Assembly (NCBI RefSeq): GCF_030035675.1
Contig: NC_084482.1
Span: 187,833,873-187,897,872 of the forward strand
From: Rhineura floridana
Lineage: Eukaryota > Chordata > Lepidosauria > Squamata > Rhineuridae
DNA: 64,000 nucleotides
Direction: 5' to 3'
In this document: positions 61,896 to 64,000 of the stretch, in pieces
Numbering within the stretch: position 1 is the stretch's first letter
How the letters are laid out: every line of letters starts with the position of its first letter
The notes under the pieces: model-generated
Told to the model about the DNA's origin: nothing
The model's database searches: none
What the model saw: only the letters and a program-made list of their open reading frames with translations
Program-made: the position numbers and the translations under genes

Positions 61896-62340
61896 CAGAA
61901 CTCAGTGATGTAAGAGAGGAATGAGCGAGGAAACCAAATGCCGTGCTGTAATGCTATACATTTTTGGTTTTGTTACACATTACTGAGCAGTCTGGGGGAG
62001 GCACAGGCTTGCTATCAGAGACAGCCGTGCACCTCTTGTTTTATCTTATTCTGTTCTTGAAAGACACCAGAGCTCTGTTTGGCAAATGAAATGGATTTCA
62101 AGGCTACATTTAAAGACTCCAAGTGTTGAATTTGCATAGTTTCAAAAGCTGGATGCTAAGTTCTACCTGAATCTTTGCGTGTGTGATGCACTATATTTTG
62201 TCCCATTTCTAGTTGTGAATTAGGATCCTAGGGTAGCTAAACAAGCAGAATAGCTGCAATGCAATGTGTCTAAGGAATTGGACTGTAGTTTAATTGTCCA
62301 CAATCACCTCCATTCACACTGCATACAACTTATTTTCTAG
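61896..62340. other. Repeat-poor sequence, no feature recognised
   Basis: No supported feature. Confidence 0.35.
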
Positions 62341-62362
62341 GACCACCAGAATGTGAAGACAG
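62341..62362 (+). other. Possible microexon A
   Basis: The acceptor-like 'acttattttctag' precedes 22 bases, gaccaccagaatgtgaagac plus ag, followed by the donor gtaaga. It shares a 'ccagaa.gtgaag.caggta' core with the candidate at 62809. No protein family recognised. Confidence 0.2.
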
Positions 62363-62808
62363 GTAAGATATTTGAAATTAGCGAGAAGTAGTGCAGATTA
62401 AATAACTGATTGTTTGAGTCTTAATTAAATCTATATAAATGTGTATATTACTATAATGAAATAATGTTCTGAAACACACATTTATCACAGCAAGGACTGT
62501 CTTAGAACAGGCAACCATTCTGAGAATCCCACGTTGCGTAAGTACTTAAAAGAAAAAGGGGGGTTAAAAAATCTGCTGTTTTGATCAGCGACATATTTTA
62601 TCCAACAAAAAGGCTTTTAATCAAACAAGCAACCTAACCAAGTACTTAACTAAACATGTCAGCTTTCTGCAAAATGTCTTTTGAACATTCATGTCTGATG
62701 CAAAGGCTCTTGAAGTAGTGTTTAAATATTATTGTTTAATTGTTTTAATGTAATATGCCATCAACAGAAGCAATCACTCATGAAAATGTTGCTTCTCTTT
62801 TGGTCCAG

Positions 62809-62826
62809 GCCAGAAAGTGAAGGCAG
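62809..62826 (+). other. Possible microexon B
   Basis: The acceptor-like 'ttctcttttggtccag' precedes gccagaaagtgaaggcag and the donor gtaggt. 18 bases, in-frame length. Similar in core to the candidate at 62341. Confidence 0.2.
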
Positions 62827-62829
62827 GTA

Positions 62830-63354
62830 GGTAAAGTTGCAAAAACAACAGCCACACAGTTTGAAATCAAGTGTCCTTAACTCATGTTAACAGGAACTCA
62901 AAGTCACGGGATTGTTTTAATTTGCTTAAAATTAAAATATAGTCTTTTTAAAAGTTATCAAAAGAAAATGATTTGGAGTAACAAGCAGTAATGGATAACT
63001 TTGGTGTTGTACTTGTGCAACGTAGTAGCTAAAATTATAAACTATAAACCATGACAGTCTCAATTCAAATCTTGCTCCTCCAGCAGCTCACAAATGAAAT
63101 CCCCAACAAGCAACTCTTAGCCTCAGTTCTCCAGCCAAAACTGTAGTGCACTTTCCCCTACATACTACTAATGAAAATACTTCTAATGCTGAGCTATTGT
63201 AAGGGTTAAAGATAATACACAAAGCACTTTCAAAACTCCAAAGTGCTATATAAAGTAATGGTTATTATGAACAGGTTTCCACTCTATAGAGATTGGAGTG
63301 TGGTTAGCATAAATTTGTGCTTCAGTTCTAGAGCTAATAATTTGTTTTGTCAAG
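62830..63354. other. Repeat-poor sequence, no feature recognised
   Basis: Contains one copy of a 25-bp exact repeat (63142-63166) also found at 60852-60876. Confidence 0.35.
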
Positions 63355-63765
63355 TATTGGGATATTAAAAAATGTCCATACATGAATATGTCTTACGTCA
63401 TGGGGAGTCAAACGTATAATTTTTTTTTGTTGGGTAGAAATGGCTCCCTGTATCCACTAAATCAAATTGTCTGAGATGCTTTAAAAGTATTTAGGTAATG
63501 CCCCCATACTTCCCTGTCTTGATTTGTCCACTTCTGGTTTAATCACTGCATTGAAGTCGCCACTTACTAGATTCTCTTCATCAGAGTGAGGTTGCAAGAT
63601 CTCATTTATTTTAAAATATTTTTTTTACTAGAGTTTGGAGTGTATATACATCCAAAGAGATATTCTTTATCTGACAGAGTGGCTACTTCTATCTCATTTT
63701 GTACCAATATTTTAGGGATCTTTTACACCACTACCACCCTTCCCTCTTAGCACAAGTAAGTCCAT
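63355..63765 (-). mobile_element. L1 LINE endonuclease fragment, minus strand
   Basis: Reading the minus strand: 'EYLFGCIYTPNS', then 'GDFNAVIKPEVDKSRQGS', then 'YTFDSP' and 'KTYSCMDIF', with stops between. This matches L1 ORF2 endonuclease order (Y-P, GDFN, YS-ID region). Degraded, truncated on both sides. Confidence 0.65.
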
Positions 63766-64000
63766 GGACTTCAACTTTAGACCTTTAAAGAAGCGGGCAC
63801 AAGGTGGCCATCTTCTTGTGGCAATATTACTTTCGCTCGCATGTGGACAGATCTCTAGATGCAGTGCAGAGGAGTCAAACGTAACACAGGGTTTTACCCC
63901 ACCAAAATCCTACCATACCCCATTTCACTTTTGCTTCTGTCCCAATTCATTTGGGCTCTAGCTCATGCAGAAGTACCATCACCATTTTTGATAACCCCAT
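63766..64000. other. No feature recognised
   Basis: A 65-codon frame with a hydrophobic stretch (63764-63961) overlaps the L1 edge and is not convincing as a gene. Confidence 0.3.

Noticed and set aside
63764-63961. 65-codon frame with a signal-peptide-like stretch
   Set aside because: Overlaps a decayed L1 edge, no homology recognised, no splice or promoter context.

Overview
The window looks like an intergenic-to-genic stretch of a squamate reptile (lizard or snake) genome. This rests on the mix of interspersed repeats: CR1 LINEs (one type ending in ATTCTATG repeats, another in ATGTTCTT repeats), L2-like LINEs, RTE-BovB LINEs, tRNA-headed SINEs of the Sauria type, SINEs with a BovB-like tail, and many short palindromic hAT-type elements. 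No bacterial or viral gene organisation is present. Species cannot be named from the sequence alone.

The only host gene I can support is a complete ABHD6-like alpha/beta hydrolase on the + strand. Its start codon is at 33752, its stop ends at 57609, and eight coding exons join in frame to 335 codons. All introns have GT-AG ends. The catalytic triad (Ser146, Asp276, His304) is intact and sits two residues below the human ABHD6 numbering. It is divergent enough from human ABHD6 that a paralogue is more likely than the orthologue. No 5' untranslated exon or promoter was found.

Layout. 1-26.7 kb is intergenic and packed with repeats: L2-like and BovB pieces, a nested DNA-transposon cluster (1.2-3.0 kb), a minus-strand CR1 (14.9-16.0 kb), a hAT-like element with a 271-bp internal tandem duplication (16.8-17.6 kb), and an LTR-like fossil inside an L2 fragment (22.0-22.6 kb). 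26.7-31.2 kb is a tandem-like array with a core plus C/T-rich spacer, split by a young CR1 whose 963-codon ORF2 is uninterrupted. 31.25-32.59 kb is a 1.34-kb element or structure with ~270-bp inverted arms. 33.7-57.6 kb is the ABHD6-like gene, whose introns hold SINEs, BovB, L2, CR1, MITEs, one solo-LTR fossil and a young LINE ending 25 nt before the last exon. 57.6-64 kb is mostly repeat-poor sequence with two possible microexons and an L1 fragment at the far end.

Local labels for short DNA-transposon families used below: P (palindrome around a 'tcctgggaa' motif), S (TIR like cagggccggct), T (TIR gggcttatccaca), U, V, W (palindrome around 'actcccatcagcccc'), X (TIR tagggatgg, with internal ~30-bp units), Y (TIR cagtggtgtag), M1 (halves around 'agtagacccattga') and M2 (halves around 'agtaagtcccattgaact'). 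Several copies carry 8-bp target duplications, as expected for hAT elements. Family assignments of repeats come from remembered consensus patterns and visible motifs, not from a database search.
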